Assembly: GCF_001189845.1 (NCBI RefSeq)
Contig: NZ_LFLZ01000011.1
Location: forward strand, 113,943-177,942
DNA from: Bradyrhizobium tropiciagri
Lineage (GTDB): Bacteria > Pseudomonadota > Alphaproteobacteria > Rhizobiales > Xanthobacteraceae
DNA: 64,000 bases
Reading direction: 5' to 3'
In this document: positions 7,873 through 16,803 of the stretch, in pieces
Layout of the letters: each line of letters opens with the position of its first letter
Numbering within the stretch: the stretch's first letter is position 1
The notes under the pieces: generated by a model
What the model saw: the letters and a program-made list of their open reading frames with translations, nothing else
Databases searched by the model: none
Told to the model about the DNA's origin: nothing
Program-made: the position numbers and the translations under genes

Positions 7873-7905
7873 GCTGTCTCCTTGATACATCGGCGTAGTT
7901 TGACC

Positions 7906-7930
7906 AACCGATGTTCTCGTCTCCAGTTCC
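7906..7930 (-). promoter_or_regulatory. Putative EcfG-type promoter for the reductase
   Basis: On the minus strand, GGAAC (7930-7926), 16 bases, GGTT (7909-7906). The -35 is exact and one base of the -10 differs from CGTT. Confidence 0.4.
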
Positions 7931-8502
7931 TGGGCGGTGGGGCGATGGCGCTTCGTGGGACCCGCAACGTCAATCGACACCATGATAGGAACTCGCACCG
8001 GACTGAAGCGTCACCCGCCGCCGCAACCGAGACGCAGCCCGCGAGAGATGGGATATCTATATGACGATGTCTGTGTCGGCTCGATCGGGATGCGCACTGG
8101 CGTGCCGAACCACGTCGATCGGTGGGCTCGAAATGCGGTTCTATCCGGCTGCGATCCCGAACAGTCCTTCAGCCGCTCGGCCGACACGTTCGAGAAGGCC
8201 GGAGCAGCGTTTGAAGGCCCATGGGCATGGCAGCTGCCAACACGAACCGAGACAGACTTTCAGACCGGGCGTGATCAGCGCGCTTGGACCGAACGCAAAC
8301 AGGCCATGTGTGCGCCAGCCGAGACACCGGGGACAATCTAACGGCGCCATGAGCGCCGAATGCCCCTCCAGAATTGCGGACGCGTTTGTTCGTGGCTAAG
8401 CACGCGATCAGCCGGGGTCATTTGGATGCTACTTCTTCGTGGCCTGGGTTGGTGGAAACTGCAATCTTCCCCTCGGCTTGCTTTTATGATAATCTTTTAT
8501 TC
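7931..8502. other. Intergenic stretch, no supported gene
   Basis: About 570 bases with several short overlapping frames (for example 7937-8341 and 8061-8399 on the plus strand) but no ribosome binding site, conserved motif or relic that I recognise. Confidence 0.45.
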
Positions 8503-8871
8503 ATGGCAAAGCCAACAAAAGATAATCGTAAAATATCACGCGGCAGGCCAGCCACCGGCACAGCGCCACTTGTCGGCGTTCGAATGCCGGAATCATTGCA
8601 AGTCGGAATCCGAACTTGGGCACAGCATCAGCCGGACAACCCTAAGCTTGCTACAGCCGTCCGCAGGTTGGTTGAGATCGCGCTGGCCTTGCCAATCTCG
8701 CCGGGCCCCAAAAGTGAAAGCCGACGCCAACGAGCTCGCGATATGGCCAGCGAAGCTATCGATAAGTTGGCGGACAGCGCCGTTAGCGCGGACGAGCAAG
8801 CCGACCGCAAACGCCAACTGGTCAAGGGACCAGAGGAATTCCAGAAGGTGCGGCGCGACCGCCGGAAATGA
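8503..8871 (+). CDS. Hypothetical protein with ribbon-helix-helix-like core
   Basis: A 122-residue basic protein. Residues 12-60 (RGRPATGTAPLVGVRMPES, then helices through VRRLVEIALAL) resemble a ribbon-helix-helix DNA-binding unit of the kind rhizobia encode as small orphan regulators. The rest is a charged helical tail. ATG 8503 follows an AT-rich stretch unlike the surrounding DNA. The open frame extends back to 8374 but the upstream residues look non-coding. DNA binding is inferred from pattern only. Confidence 0.6.
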   Translation: MAKPTKDNRKISRGRPATGTAPLVGVRMPESLQVGIRTWAQHQPDNPKLATAVRRLVEIALALPISPGPKSESRRQRARDMASEAIDKLADSAVSADEQADRKRQLVKGPEEFQKVRRDRRK

Positions 8872-8906
8872 GCTGAGCGAAGCCATCAGAGATCGAGGGA
8901 TGACAA

Positions 8907-9083
8907 ATGGCTGCTATTTCACTTCTCATCGGTGTTTTGATCATCGTGGTTGTGGGAGCGATCTGCTTTTGGGTGATAGACAGGTTCGCGCCTGACGGTC
9001 GCCTAGCACAGCTCCTGAAGCTTCTGGTAGTGCTAGTGTGTCTCGGCGCGATCGTGCAACGGCTGCTGGCGCTGACCTATTAG
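8907..9083 (+). CDS. Small two-segment membrane protein
   Basis: A 58-residue protein. An N-terminal hydrophobic segment (residues 3-23) is followed by the loop WVIDRFAPDGRLAQ and a second hydrophobic segment (residues 37-56). This layout and the central Pro-Asp-Gly turn match the small 'Thivi_2564 family' membrane proteins. GAGGG lies about ten bases upstream of the ATG. It follows the ribbon-helix-helix-like gene by 35 bases in the same direction. Function unknown. Confidence 0.65.
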   Translation: MAAISLLIGVLIIVVVGAICFWVIDRFAPDGRLAQLLKLLVVLVCLGAIVQRLLALTY

Positions 9084-9224
9084 CGGCGATCCGCTGGTTG
9101 GAATATCGCGAAATTTCGTTGGCCCCGTCACGCGGTTGGTCGAGATCGGAGGCCGTAGTCAGCAACCAAAACGGACGTGAGGCGTTTTGCAGATTGGGCG
9201 ACTTTCTAAAGCTTGGAGGGTCCG

Positions 9225-9587
9225 ATGCCTAGGAAAATCCTAATCATACTCATCGCGGTTATGACCGCGGCGTTTGCGCCGACCGCTGCTTCTGCGCGTG
9301 GTGGCTTCGGCGGCGGTGGCTTTCATGGCGGCGGCTTCCACGGCGGATTTGGTGGCGGCGGCTGGCGTGGTGGCGGTTGGCGCGGAGGCGGATTTGGCGC
9401 CGCCGCTCTTGGACTTGGGATAGGGCTCGGCTTGGCCGGTGCCTATGCTTACCCTTACGGATATGGCTACCCCGTGTACGGATACGGTTACGACTATGGT
9501 TACCCCTATGGCTACGGCTACCCGTACCGAGCGAGTTATGGCTACTGCGTCGCAACAGCCAGCCAGAATGCGTATGCTTGCTATTAG
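9225..9587 (+). CDS. Secreted Gly/His/Tyr-rich repeat protein
   Basis: A 120-residue precursor: a signal peptide of about 22 residues (RKILIILIAVMTAAF), a Gly-rich stretch with repeated GGGFHGG and RGGGW units, a short hydrophobic Ala/Gly/Leu segment, then Pro-Tyr-Gly-Tyr repeats and a tail with two Cys. Such proteins are usually envelope or extracellular in bradyrhizobia, with no defined activity. GGAGGG lies just before ATG 9225. The upstream region and first codons are duplicated at 15829-15936, where only a fragment remains. Confidence 0.75.
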   Translation: MPRKILIILIAVMTAAFAPTAASARGGFGGGGFHGGGFHGGFGGGGWRGGGWRGGGFGAAALGLGIGLGLAGAYAYPYGYGYPVYGYGYDYGYPYGYGYPYRASYGYCVATASQNAYACY

Positions 9588-9692
9588 CAGCGAAGCGGAC
9601 GGCCCCGCTAAGATGAACACGACGATCCTAGCGGCGGAGCGCGCCTCCCGCTGATCTAGGGGGTGGTCATGACTACCGATGTGGAGGGTGAA

Positions 9693-9950
9693 ATGGCCCT
9701 GCACTTCAGCCGCGCTGAGACTGGCGATCTGGAGATATGGATTGCAAGTAGCGACGACTATTCATTCGTCATTTGCAACGAGAGCCGAAGTGGACCTGGG
9801 CTGCACGGAGAGCCGGGCTTTGTTGCGTCATATCGCCCTGACTTTTTGAATATGCCGGCGGCTCAAGTGTCCGGATCGCCCTTCAGCACGTTCGCTGAAG
9901 CCGAACGGGCCTGCAATGCGTTCCTGGCTCGCCTCATTATTGAGGGATGA
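9693..9950 (+). CDS. Hypothetical protein
   Basis: An 85-residue soluble protein with evenly spread hydrophobic residues and the phrases GDLEIWIASSDDYSFVICN and STFAEAERACNAFLARL. I do not recognise the family. ATG 9693 is preceded by GGAGGGTGAA, a much better ribosome binding site than the in-frame starts at 9663 and 9669. It is isolated from neighbours. Confidence 0.55.
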   Translation: MALHFSRAETGDLEIWIASSDDYSFVICNESRSGPGLHGEPGFVASYRPDFLNMPAAQVSGSPFSTFAEAERACNAFLARLIIEG

Positions 9951-10315
9951 CTAACCGAACCCGGCTGCCTGCTCGCTGAGATCGGTCTGAAGGGCGAAGA
10001 AATAAGCGATGCCGAGGCGTAATTCCAAATCAGCAAAGCGGTTCTCGTCCCGTGCCCTTCGAATTCCCTCGGCCGACTCTTTTCGGCACAAGCCGATGCA
10101 CCCCTTCCTGCCGCAGGAGTGCCACTCGCAGCCGGGCAAGTCTCGGCAGAACCGATCCTAAAGCCGCGGCTACAAGACTAAGATGACAAGACCGCCAAGT
10201 CGAATTCTCAGACGCGAGACGAACATGAACCAAGTCGTCCGCTAAGACGTTATTCTCGAAAAGACGACTTATCTGGGAAGAATGAGGTGCTTTGGATCCC
10301 TGACTGGCGGCGGCA
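9951..10315. other. Intergenic stretch, no supported gene
   Basis: About 365 bases. Short frames on the minus strand (9951-10139, 10030-10380) show no recognisable protein. Nothing else seen. Confidence 0.45.
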
Positions 10316-11743
10316 ATGTCCTCGTCCAACGATACCAGTAAAGCCAGTGACGCGGCCCGCAGATGGCGGAGAAGGAGCAACTCGCTACTGCTGGTCTTGG
10401 CCGTTGGATTTCTTGTTTTTGTCGCCGCAGCGGGCGCGCTCTATTATGCACTGAAGCCGGAAGTTCTCCGGATTGCGGTCGGACCGCGGGGAAGCGACGA
10501 TCACAGAGTAATTCAGGCGATGGAAGATGCCTTCGCCAGCGAAAGCAGAACTATCAGGTTATCTCCGCTCGCAACGGATGGGGCAGCTGACGCCCTCGCT
10601 CTGCTTGGCGCCGGCGAGGTCGACCTTGCGGTCGGCCGAGGCGACCTGGAGATGCCGGCCGACGCGCAGACCGTTGCCACAGTGCGCAAGAACTTCGTTG
10701 TGCTCTGGTCGCCTTCCGGACCTGCGGGCCAGAGTCCCAAGAGAAGGCACCCACCGAAAATCAAGGAGATCGCCGACCTCGCAGGGCACCGTGTCGGCGT
10801 GATCGGCCGTACACCGGCGAACGCCGCTTTGCTGCGGGTCATTCTGAGCGCTTCCGGCGTTGAGCCGGGCAAGGTCGCGATCTCGCACTTTAGCACCGAC
10901 CACATCGATGAGTTGGCGCGCGACCTGACCATCGATGCGTTCATGGCGGTCGGTCCGCTCGACAGTAAAATCACCTCGGATGCCATCGCTGCGACAGCCC
11001 GGGCCCGAGGTGAGCCCAAGTTTCTCCCGATCGACGCTTCGGAAGCCATCGCCTTGAAGCACCCTCGCTATGAATCAGAGGAAATTCCGCCCAGCGTCTT
11101 CAATGCGGATCCGGCTTGGCCGGACGACAAGGTTGAGACAATCAGCGTCAACCACCTGATTATGGCGCGAAAGACTTTGTCTGAAGCGACCGTGGCAGCT
11201 TTTTTCCGACAGCTATTCGCCGTCCGTCAGGCAATTGCAAGGCAAGTGCCTGGCGCTGCACACATCACCAAGCCCGATACCGAGAAGGATGCCGAACTGC
11301 CGGTACATCGCGGAGCGGCGGCCGTCATCGACGGCAACGAACGCACCTTCCTCGACAGGTACGGCGATTATTTCTGGTTTGCGCTTCTGCTTCTCTCCGC
11401 GATCGGTTCGGCCGGTGCTTGGTTGCGCCGCTATTTGAATCGGGACGATAGGGAGGACAACACCAGCCATCGCCATTCAATCCTGGCCATGGTCTCCAGG
11501 GCACGGGCCGCGGAATCAAATCAGGAATTGCTGGCTCTACAGCGAGACGCCGATGCCATCATCAGTGAAACTCTCGAGTGTTATGACGACGGCGCGATTG
11601 AGGAGGAAGAACTGACGGCCTTTGGCCTGGTACTCGAATTGTTGAGACATGCCATCGTGGAGAGACGAGCCGAGTTGCAGGGCGGCACCCCGGAGCCGGC
11701 TCGCGGCGGGACGATACGCCACAGCCTCACGCCGCGAGCATGA
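10316..11743 (+). CDS. Membrane-anchored TAXI-type solute-binding protein
   Basis: A 475-residue protein. A basic N-terminus precedes a transmembrane segment (about residues 22-45), then a TAXI-family TRAP solute-binding domain (VLRIAVGPRGSDDHRVIQAM, LLGAGEVDLAVGRGDLEM, IADLAGHRVGVIGRTPAN, DAFMAVGPL). A second transmembrane segment (about 352-368, YFWFALLLLSAIGSAGAW) leads into a cytoplasmic tail of some 100 residues with predicted helices. No TRAP permease genes lie nearby, so it may sense rather than transport a ligand; this is inference. The signal-anchor and C-terminal tail make it longer than secreted TAXI proteins (about 320). Confidence 0.8.
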   Translation: MSSSNDTSKASDAARRWRRRSNSLLLVLAVGFLVFVAAAGALYYALKPEVLRIAVGPRGSDDHRVIQAMEDAFASESRTIRLSPLATDGAADALALLGAGEVDLAVGRGDLEMPADAQTVATVRKNFVVLWSPSGPAGQSPKRRHPPKIKEIADLAGHRVGVIGRTPANAALLRVILSASGVEPGKVAISHFSTDHIDELARDLTIDAFMAVGPLDSKITSDAIAATARARGEPKFLPIDASEAIALKHPRYESEEIPPSVFNADPAWPDDKVETISVNHLIMARKTLSEATVAAFFRQLFAVRQAIARQVPGAAHITKPDTEKDAELPVHRGAAAVIDGNERTFLDRYGDYFWFALLLLSAIGSAGAWLRRYLNRDDREDNTSHRHSILAMVSRARAAESNQELLALQRDADAIISETLECYDDGAIEEEELTAFGLVLELLRHAIVERRAELQGGTPEPARGGTIRHSLTPRA

Positions 11744-11832
11744 CCGGCTAGGATGATCACCGATACCGATCGGTCAGGCAGAGAATGTGCGACATCAAAA
11801 GCACAAAGCCAGCGCGCCGAAGCCGACCGAAT

Positions 11833-12369
11833 TTATTTACCGTCCTTCGCGAAGGATTTCGCGGCATCCTTGATGGTCTGCACCGCAATCTTCGGCCCCT
11901 TCCACCCGATGATCTTGAGCTTCTTATCCTCCAATTCGTCAGTCGCCACGAAGAACTTCTCCAGCTCCTCCCGGATTGGCTTTGTTAGATCATCAATGTC
12001 GTGCAAAGCCCGCTCCGAGTGTGAGTTCAACGGCACAGCAAAGAGACGGTCGTTGCGCTCGGATTTCTTTTTGCTCTTCTGTTCGATCTGGAGGACGCCA
12101 ATAGCGCGACACGTAACGACAAGCCCCGGAAAGGTCGCGGCGTCATGAATCACCATGATGTCGAGCGGGTCGCCGTCGTCTGCTTTGGTAGAGGGCACAA
12201 AGCCCCAGTCATGGGGATAGGTCAGCCCCGTCAGCAACGATTTGCTGAGCGCGAAGCTTTCAAGCTTGGGGTCATAGGCGAATTTCGCGCGGCTGCCGCG
12301 AGGTGTTTCTACAACCACATGGACGTCCCCGTCTTCCGTAAAGGGTGGCAGGTTGAAGAAATTCGGCAT
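11833..12369 (-). CDS. ppa: Inorganic pyrophosphatase, family I
   Basis: A 178-residue cytoplasmic enzyme that hydrolyses pyrophosphate. The family I active-site motif DDGDPLDIMV is present, as are YPHDWGFVPST and a substrate-side Lys/Arg set (RGSRAKFAYD). It is more divergent than housekeeping Ppa (for example LKIIGWKGPKIAVQTI near the end) and probably a second copy belonging to the accessory region. ATG 12369 is chosen because homology starts there; the open frame runs back to 12765 without family similarity. It converges with the TAXI gene. Confidence 0.85.
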   Translation of the reverse strand: MPNFFNLPPFTEDGDVHVVVETPRGSRAKFAYDPKLESFALSKSLLTGLTYPHDWGFVPSTKADDGDPLDIMVIHDAATFPGLVVTCRAIGVLQIEQKSKKKSERNDRLFAVPLNSHSERALHDIDDLTKPIREELEKFFVATDELEDKKLKIIGWKGPKIAVQTIKDAAKSFAKDGK

Positions 12370-12704
12370 GGCGTCCTTCTCTTTTAATAAGCAGAGTACC
12401 GAAAAAGGTGACTTGCGAGCTCCAAGAATTCTCCAAGCATTTTTAGCGAACCAAACCCGAGCGCGCTTGCGTTGCGTCGCGCTCGGGCGAACATTCAGCC
12501 GGTAGCGTTTAGGCCGGTTGTGCGTTCTGGTCGCCCCGCTCTCGGCGTCGCCGCACCTTTGGATTCGCCATGGACCGCTCGGGCGACCAACGGTGGCACG
12601 CCCATCCGAAGCCGGCTCGTCCGCCCATCTAGCCAAGGCAGACGATCCGCGGTGTACACCGGGCTTGTCTCCCCGAGCCGCACTTTGGTCGTCAAGCCGG
12701 CTGG
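12370..12704. other. Intergenic stretch, no supported gene
   Basis: About 335 bases between two leftward genes. Open frames in all directions are Arg/Ser/Pro-rich and unsupported. An AT-rich block at 12383-12450 probably contains the pyrophosphatase promoter, but I cannot fit a consensus. Confidence 0.45.
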
Positions 12705-13061
12705 TCAGTATCCGGCGTAGTAGTCGTTCACTGTCTTGGTGCGGGCCGCATCCCCCCAATTCCAACTGGTCTCATTCGCGTACTTCGGCGCGCCCTTGAG
12801 CTGTTGCTCGGTCACGTTGGTGCGATAGCCTTCCAAATTGACATCGTACTTCAGAGTTCGCCACGGCAGAGGATAATGATCGTCGCCGATGCCGAGAAAG
12901 CCGCCGAAGCCGAGCACCGCGTAAGGAACCTTGCCGCTTACCTTGTCAATCATCACCCGTTCAATCGAACCAATCTTCTGGTTGTCGGCGCCGTAAACGG
13001 CGGTGCCCTCAACCTTGTCGCTGCCGATCAGGGCGCCGGTCTCTCGTTGTTGTGTTGCCAT
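12705..13061 (-). CDS. PRC-barrel domain protein
   Basis: A 118-residue soluble protein without signal peptide. The PRC-barrel core spans residues 10-80 (GSDKVEGTAVYGADNQKIG, AVLGFGGFLGIGDDHYPLPW), followed by a tail rich in Asn and Trp. The domain occurs in stress-related and RNA-associated proteins of rhizobia; the exact role is unknown. It shares the GGFLGxG signature with the periplasmic protein at 5300 but is a different subtype. A possible EcfG-type promoter lies at 13090-13115. Confidence 0.85.
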   Translation of the reverse strand: MATQQRETGALIGSDKVEGTAVYGADNQKIGSIERVMIDKVSGKVPYAVLGFGGFLGIGDDHYPLPWRTLKYDVNLEGYRTNVTEQQLKGAPKYANETSWNWGDAARTKTVNDYYAGY

Positions 13062-13089
13062 GTCGTCCTCCAGTAGTTAGACCAAAGCC

Positions 13090-13115
13090 AACAGGGACGG
13101 TCGGCCGAATGTTCC
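13090..13115 (-). promoter_or_regulatory. Putative EcfG-type promoter for PRC-barrel gene
   Basis: On the minus strand, GGAAC (13115-13111), 17 bases, TGTT (13093-13090). The -35 is exact and the -10 has three of four bases. Confidence 0.4.
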
Positions 13116-13385
13116 TAATGTCTAGAAGGCCTGTATCACCCAACAAAGATCTCGACGATCATCCATGCATCGGTGATCCGCAGTGATCCGGTCGGCTGGC
13201 TCGACTGGATGGCGTTCCGGAAGCCTGAAAGCAAGCAAACGAGGCATGGCCCAACGTCAGCTGAAAGCAAGGCACTGGGGCCGATTGCTTTGGCGCCTTT
13301 ATTGCCCGAGCAGCGGCAGTCGCGAGGAAAGCAGGTCGTCGCAGAATCAATTTCATCGTGCGCGCTGGCAACGGGACGACCTAGG

Positions 13386-14480
13386 CTAGGTCGCGTTCTG
13401 GCCGAGGTCCTGTTCTCGCGTTGGCGACGGTTGCAGTGCAGCTTTGCCGGCCCGGGCAGCGGCGATCAGCTTGCGGTACTGTCCCTCATAATCGCGCCCC
13501 ATCCGGCGCGCCGAGAAGCGTTCCTCAAATCGGGCGCGCACCTTTCGTCTGTCCAGCCGCCCCAGTTGGTTCACCGCGCTGATAGCCTGCTCCTCGCTGT
13601 CGACGATGAACCCGGTGATGCCATCATCGATAACCTCCGGCACTGATCCGGACCGATAGGCGATGACGGGCGTGCCGCAAGCCATTGCCTCAATCATCAC
13701 GAGACCGAAGGGCTCAGGCCAGTCAATCGGAAATAACAGGGCTGCGGCGCCGGCAAGGAATGGCTGCTTCTTTGCATCATCGACCTCGCCGACGAGCCGA
13801 ACGTTCTCACCGTCGATGTGGGGCTGAAGTTGCTTCTTGTAGTATGCAGTCTCGGCGCGCGGTATCTTGGCCGCGATGCGCAGCGGCTTTCCGGCAGCGT
13901 GTGCGATGCGGATCGCATCTTCTGGACCCTTCTCCGCTGAGAGGCGCCCGAGAAACGCCAGGTACGAGCCTTCTTCATACGACGGCCGGAGTAAATTCAC
14001 CGGCAGACCGTGCTGGACGGTGCCACTCCAGTTCGCGTCAGCAAGCGGAAGGCGCTGATGTTGGGAAATCGACACGAAACTGGCATTCGGAAAATGTCGG
14101 ATGACGTGGTGCAGTCCCGGCAGGTCGAGCCGGCCATGCACGGTGGTCAGAAATGGTACGCCGAGCCGACTTAGCAGCGGGAGTGGCAGCCAGTCGATGT
14201 GAGCGTGGATCACATCGAAGTCACTCGCCCGTCTCGCGATCGCTTCCAGCAGCAGGGTGCAGGCGGCGCTCGGGTCGGCACCCTTCCGGCCAAGGCGCAG
14301 TGCATGCGGCCACACGGGATGAAGGGTGCCGCGTGTCCGGGAATCGCCGCTCGCAAACAGCGTGACGTCATGTCCCAGGTCGACCAGTTCGTCCACCAAC
14401 CACGCGACCACACGCTCGGTGCCACCGTAAAGCTTTGGAGGGACGCTCTCTGCCAAGGGAGCCAGCTGGGCGATGCGCAT
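13386..14480 (-). CDS. Glycosyltransferase family 4
   Basis: A 364-residue GT-B fold enzyme transferring a sugar from a nucleotide donor. The N-terminal acceptor lobe starts MRIAQLAPLAESVPP with GGTERVVAWLVDEL. The donor lobe contains SYLAFLGRLSAEKGPEDAI and the E-x7-E signature in PFGLVMIEAMACGTPVIAY. The protein is complete. No polysaccharide cluster surrounds it, so the acceptor is unknown. Related stand-alone GT4 genes occur next to stress genes in rhizobia. Confidence 0.85.
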   Translation of the reverse strand: MRIAQLAPLAESVPPKLYGGTERVVAWLVDELVDLGHDVTLFASGDSRTRGTLHPVWPHALRLGRKGADPSAACTLLLEAIARRASDFDVIHAHIDWLPLPLLSRLGVPFLTTVHGRLDLPGLHHVIRHFPNASFVSISQHQRLPLADANWSGTVQHGLPVNLLRPSYEEGSYLAFLGRLSAEKGPEDAIRIAHAAGKPLRIAAKIPRAETAYYKKQLQPHIDGENVRLVGEVDDAKKQPFLAGAAALLFPIDWPEPFGLVMIEAMACGTPVIAYRSGSVPEVIDDGITGFIVDSEEQAISAVNQLGRLDRRKVRARFEERFSARRMGRDYEGQYRKLIAAARAGKAALQPSPTREQDLGQNAT

Positions 14481-15385
14481 GGGTGCCGATCCCTAGGCCC
14501 CGCAAATTGATCGCAGGACAAGCACAATCGTTGCGGATATTAGATACGAAATGGCGAGCAATGTCCGGTTCGGCCCTGCACTACTGGCCGTTACCTGCTG
14601 GACAAGAGCTTCAACTCGTCTCAGCATACGTCGTCGGGGAGCCGCTCGAGACAAGTCAATCCAAGACATGCGAGCTCCTCAGCATCGCCTTCACACGCTT
14701 CCCGTTTCTCATCGAGGTGACGCTCGAGCAGGCATCGGCGGTCGTCCGCAGAATCGACTAATCGACTCCGGTGTGGGTAGCCAGGTAAATAGACCACGCA
14801 GTATCTACTGCTTTTCGTATCGGGCTCTTATCGACCATCTTCTGCTCCGATGAGCAAAACATCATGCGGTGGCAACTCGATCCGTCGGCGAAAGTTGCTA
14901 CTTCTTCCCGAGTACCCCGAAGGTCGATGACGCGCGCCGTTTCGGCAACGTTCGATATCGCGATGACGTTCGACCTGAATTCGGCGGCTCGGTGTCCACC
15001 CAGCGGCATTGCCCTCGATCGAGATCGCGATACCTGGGCTCAGTCGACCCTCACTGATCTGCTCTCGAGCCTTGCGTCGCGCCCTTTCTGGTTGCCTTCT
15101 GCGGGTCTCCTCCGCTGCGATCGTCGAACGCGGCGCGCCCAGACTCGACTCATCCCCCTCATCTGATACTCACGTCTGGCCTCGTCGAGGACCGCCTGCG
15201 CCTTGTTCGATCCTGCCGCTATGCGTCGCCATGGGGTCATCGGTTTAGTCGGCGGCCCTGAGGGCAGAGATTGCTGCCGGCGCACGATGCCTCCAGAGCC
15301 GCCTTCATCGAGGGAGGAGAGATAGGCAAGATCAAGAAGCCCGGCTAGCTTCCCCGGCAACAAGCTTGTGCGGTTCGTAGCTCTT
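14481..15385. other. Long stretch without a confident gene
   Basis: About 900 bases. The best candidate is a minus-strand frame at 14758-15009 (83 residues, with VIDLRGTREEVATFADGSS), which has no ribosome binding site I trust. Other frames are broken or Arg-rich. Given the relics downstream, this may be decayed coding DNA. Confidence 0.4.
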
Positions 15386-15619
15386 CTAGCGCCGGCGAGC
15401 TACCCAGACTCCTAGGAGGAACGCGACGAACAGCGACTGCAGTGGAGCCTTTAGTGTTATCCCTCGCAGATGCTCCGAAAAACGTCGCAAAGGCGAGGGC
15501 AACGAGAGAGCATCCACTTCCGCCTCTCGGCCCGGCGTCGTCGCGGAAGCGCGCCTGGTATCCAGATCGTCCACGAGGCCGGAGGCCTCGGTCATCGCAG
15601 AGGCTTCCCTCATATCCAT
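15386..15619 (-). CDS. Small protein with C-terminal membrane segment
   Basis: A 77-residue protein: a variable acidic N-terminus, then the conserved-looking tail SEHLRGITLKAPLQSLFVAFLLGVWVARRR (given here as two joined stretches: SEHLRGITLKAPLQ and SLFVAFLLGVWVARRR), a single membrane segment ending in three Arg. Tails of this type recur in Bradyrhizobium proteins of unknown function. GGGAGG lies six bases before ATG 15619, deciding the start. It stands alone in a decayed region. Confidence 0.5.
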   Translation of the reverse strand: MDMREASAMTEASGLVDDLDTRRASATTPGREAEVDALSLPSPLRRFSEHLRGITLKAPLQSLFVAFLLGVWVARRR

Positions 15620-15870
15620 GCCAGTCCTCCCATGGTCGCAGCGGAGCAACTGGCCTCTGGAGGGCTGGTTCCTACGCGGCTGCCGACGACGGAGCGGGGC
15701 CGACCGGGGGGCACCATGAGCGCTGGCTCGTTGACGGGACCGGCGAGGTCGGCGCCAGGCGCCGATGGCCGGCCCAGGGGGTGTCGATGGAGGCTTGAGA
15801 CCTTCCTCGGACGACCTCCTCTTGGGGAGGTTTTCAAATCGGGCGACATTCTAAAAGCCGGGAGAGTGCG

Positions 15871-15936
15871 ATGCTTAGGAAAACCCTCATCACACTAATC
15901 GCAGTAATGGCCGTGGCGTCGGGGAGAGACCGCTGA
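15871..15936 (+). pseudogene. Truncated copy of the secreted protein gene at 9225
   Basis: The 21-codon frame reads MLRKTLITLIAVMAVASGRDR. Its first 16 codons match the signal peptide of the 9225 gene (MPRKILIILIAVMTAAF), and about 40 bases upstream also align (GGGCGAC-TTCTAAA-GC--GGAG). The Gly/Tyr-rich body is absent. This is a duplicated promoter and start with the rest deleted. Confidence 0.7.
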
Positions 15937-15980
15937 ACTGGCCGCCTCCCCATAGCATGAGGTCGATCGGAAAGCATTTG

Positions 15981-16330
15981 TCAGTCGACTTCCTGGACGA
16001 CAGTCCGGGTCTCGGGATCAACCAACATCACCCGCTCGCCCGAGTAAACATAGCGATACCGCGTGAGCGACGGTCCCTAATCGGCCGGCACGGCTTCAAG
16101 CTCGACGTCGCGCGGTACTGGGGAGCCGACAACGATTTTTTCCTGCGTTTCGACGGGACGAATCTTGTGCTCGGTCACGTAACTGTGGATTCGGGTGCGA
16201 TACTCCGGCTCGATCTGAACCGCAGCATTATGCCCGGCGCCAGTTGTACCATCCGAGATTTTCACCCAGGCTCGCTGAGTGCCCTTCCCGACCAAGGTTC
16301 TCGCCCTTTTGGCTCCTTCGACTTCGCAGG
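15981..16330 (-). pseudogene. DUF1236 protein relic with an internal stop
   Basis: Translation gives EPEYRTRIHSYVTEHKIRPV, VGSPVPRDVELEAVPAD, a TAG stop (16077-16079), then GPSLTRYRYVYSGERVMLVD and TRTVVQEVD with a TGA at 15981. Both halves lie in one frame and match the C-terminal repeat-like region of DUF1236 secreted proteins, where the interrupted position is usually Trp (TGG). The expected signal peptide is missing upstream, so the gene is broken in at least two places. Confidence 0.7.
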
Positions 16331-16422
16331 ACTAGTTGTGGAAGGCTTTGGCTTGGTCTGATGACGTAGGTAGCGCCGAGGCGTTTGGCCTCTCCGGAAA
16401 GCTCGCGCTGGCGTCTGGGACC

Positions 16423-16563
16423 CTACTGCCGCTTCAACAATTCACCGACGTCGACGCCTAGTGCCTTGGCCAACTTCCCCAGCATTGTAACCGACGCGCT
16501 ATAGCTGCCGGTCTCAAGTGCGAGCCGACCAATGGTCGCTGCGAATGCACCCGTCGGCGTCCT
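16423..16563 (-). pseudogene. Relic of an XRE-type DNA-binding protein
   Basis: The 46-codon frame ends TMLGKLAKALGVDVGELLKRQ (split: TMLGKLAKALG, VDVGELLKRQ), typical of the last helices of a Cro/CI helix-turn-helix domain, preceded by ATIGRLALETGSYS. A stop at 16564-16566 cuts off the first helices. Only the C-terminal half of the domain remains. Confidence 0.55.
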
Positions 16564-16566
16564 CTA

Positions 16567-16803
16567 TCAAGTCCCGAAAACCGGGAAGCTAAGGTCATCG
16601 GTCCAGAAAGCGCTGCCCTCAGCGTTGATGCGCACGACCAACGGTATTCCCGTCGCGACGAGACTTGTCCAATGCGACCAAATCGCCTCGCTTGCCGCTT
16701 CCTTGTCTACCAAGGGAACAGCATCCTCGAGGTCGAGAATTACGGCGTCAGCGCCGCTCGCAACGGCCTTCTGGAATCGTTCCGGCCGGTTGGCCGGGAC
16801 GAT
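16567..16803 (-). pseudogene. Fragment of a CitE/HpcH-type lyase
   Basis: The frame reads IVPANRPERFQKAVASGAD, AVILDLEDAVPLVDKEAA and GIPLVVRINAEGSAFWTDDL before a stop. This is the N-terminal quarter of citrate-lyase-beta/HpcH-HpaI aldolase proteins, which normally have about 280 residues. Start and remainder are missing. Confidence 0.65.

Noticed and set aside
14758..15009. 83-codon minus-strand hypothetical gene
   Set aside because: Some coding-like bias, but no ribosome binding site or recognisable family; left in the gap description.
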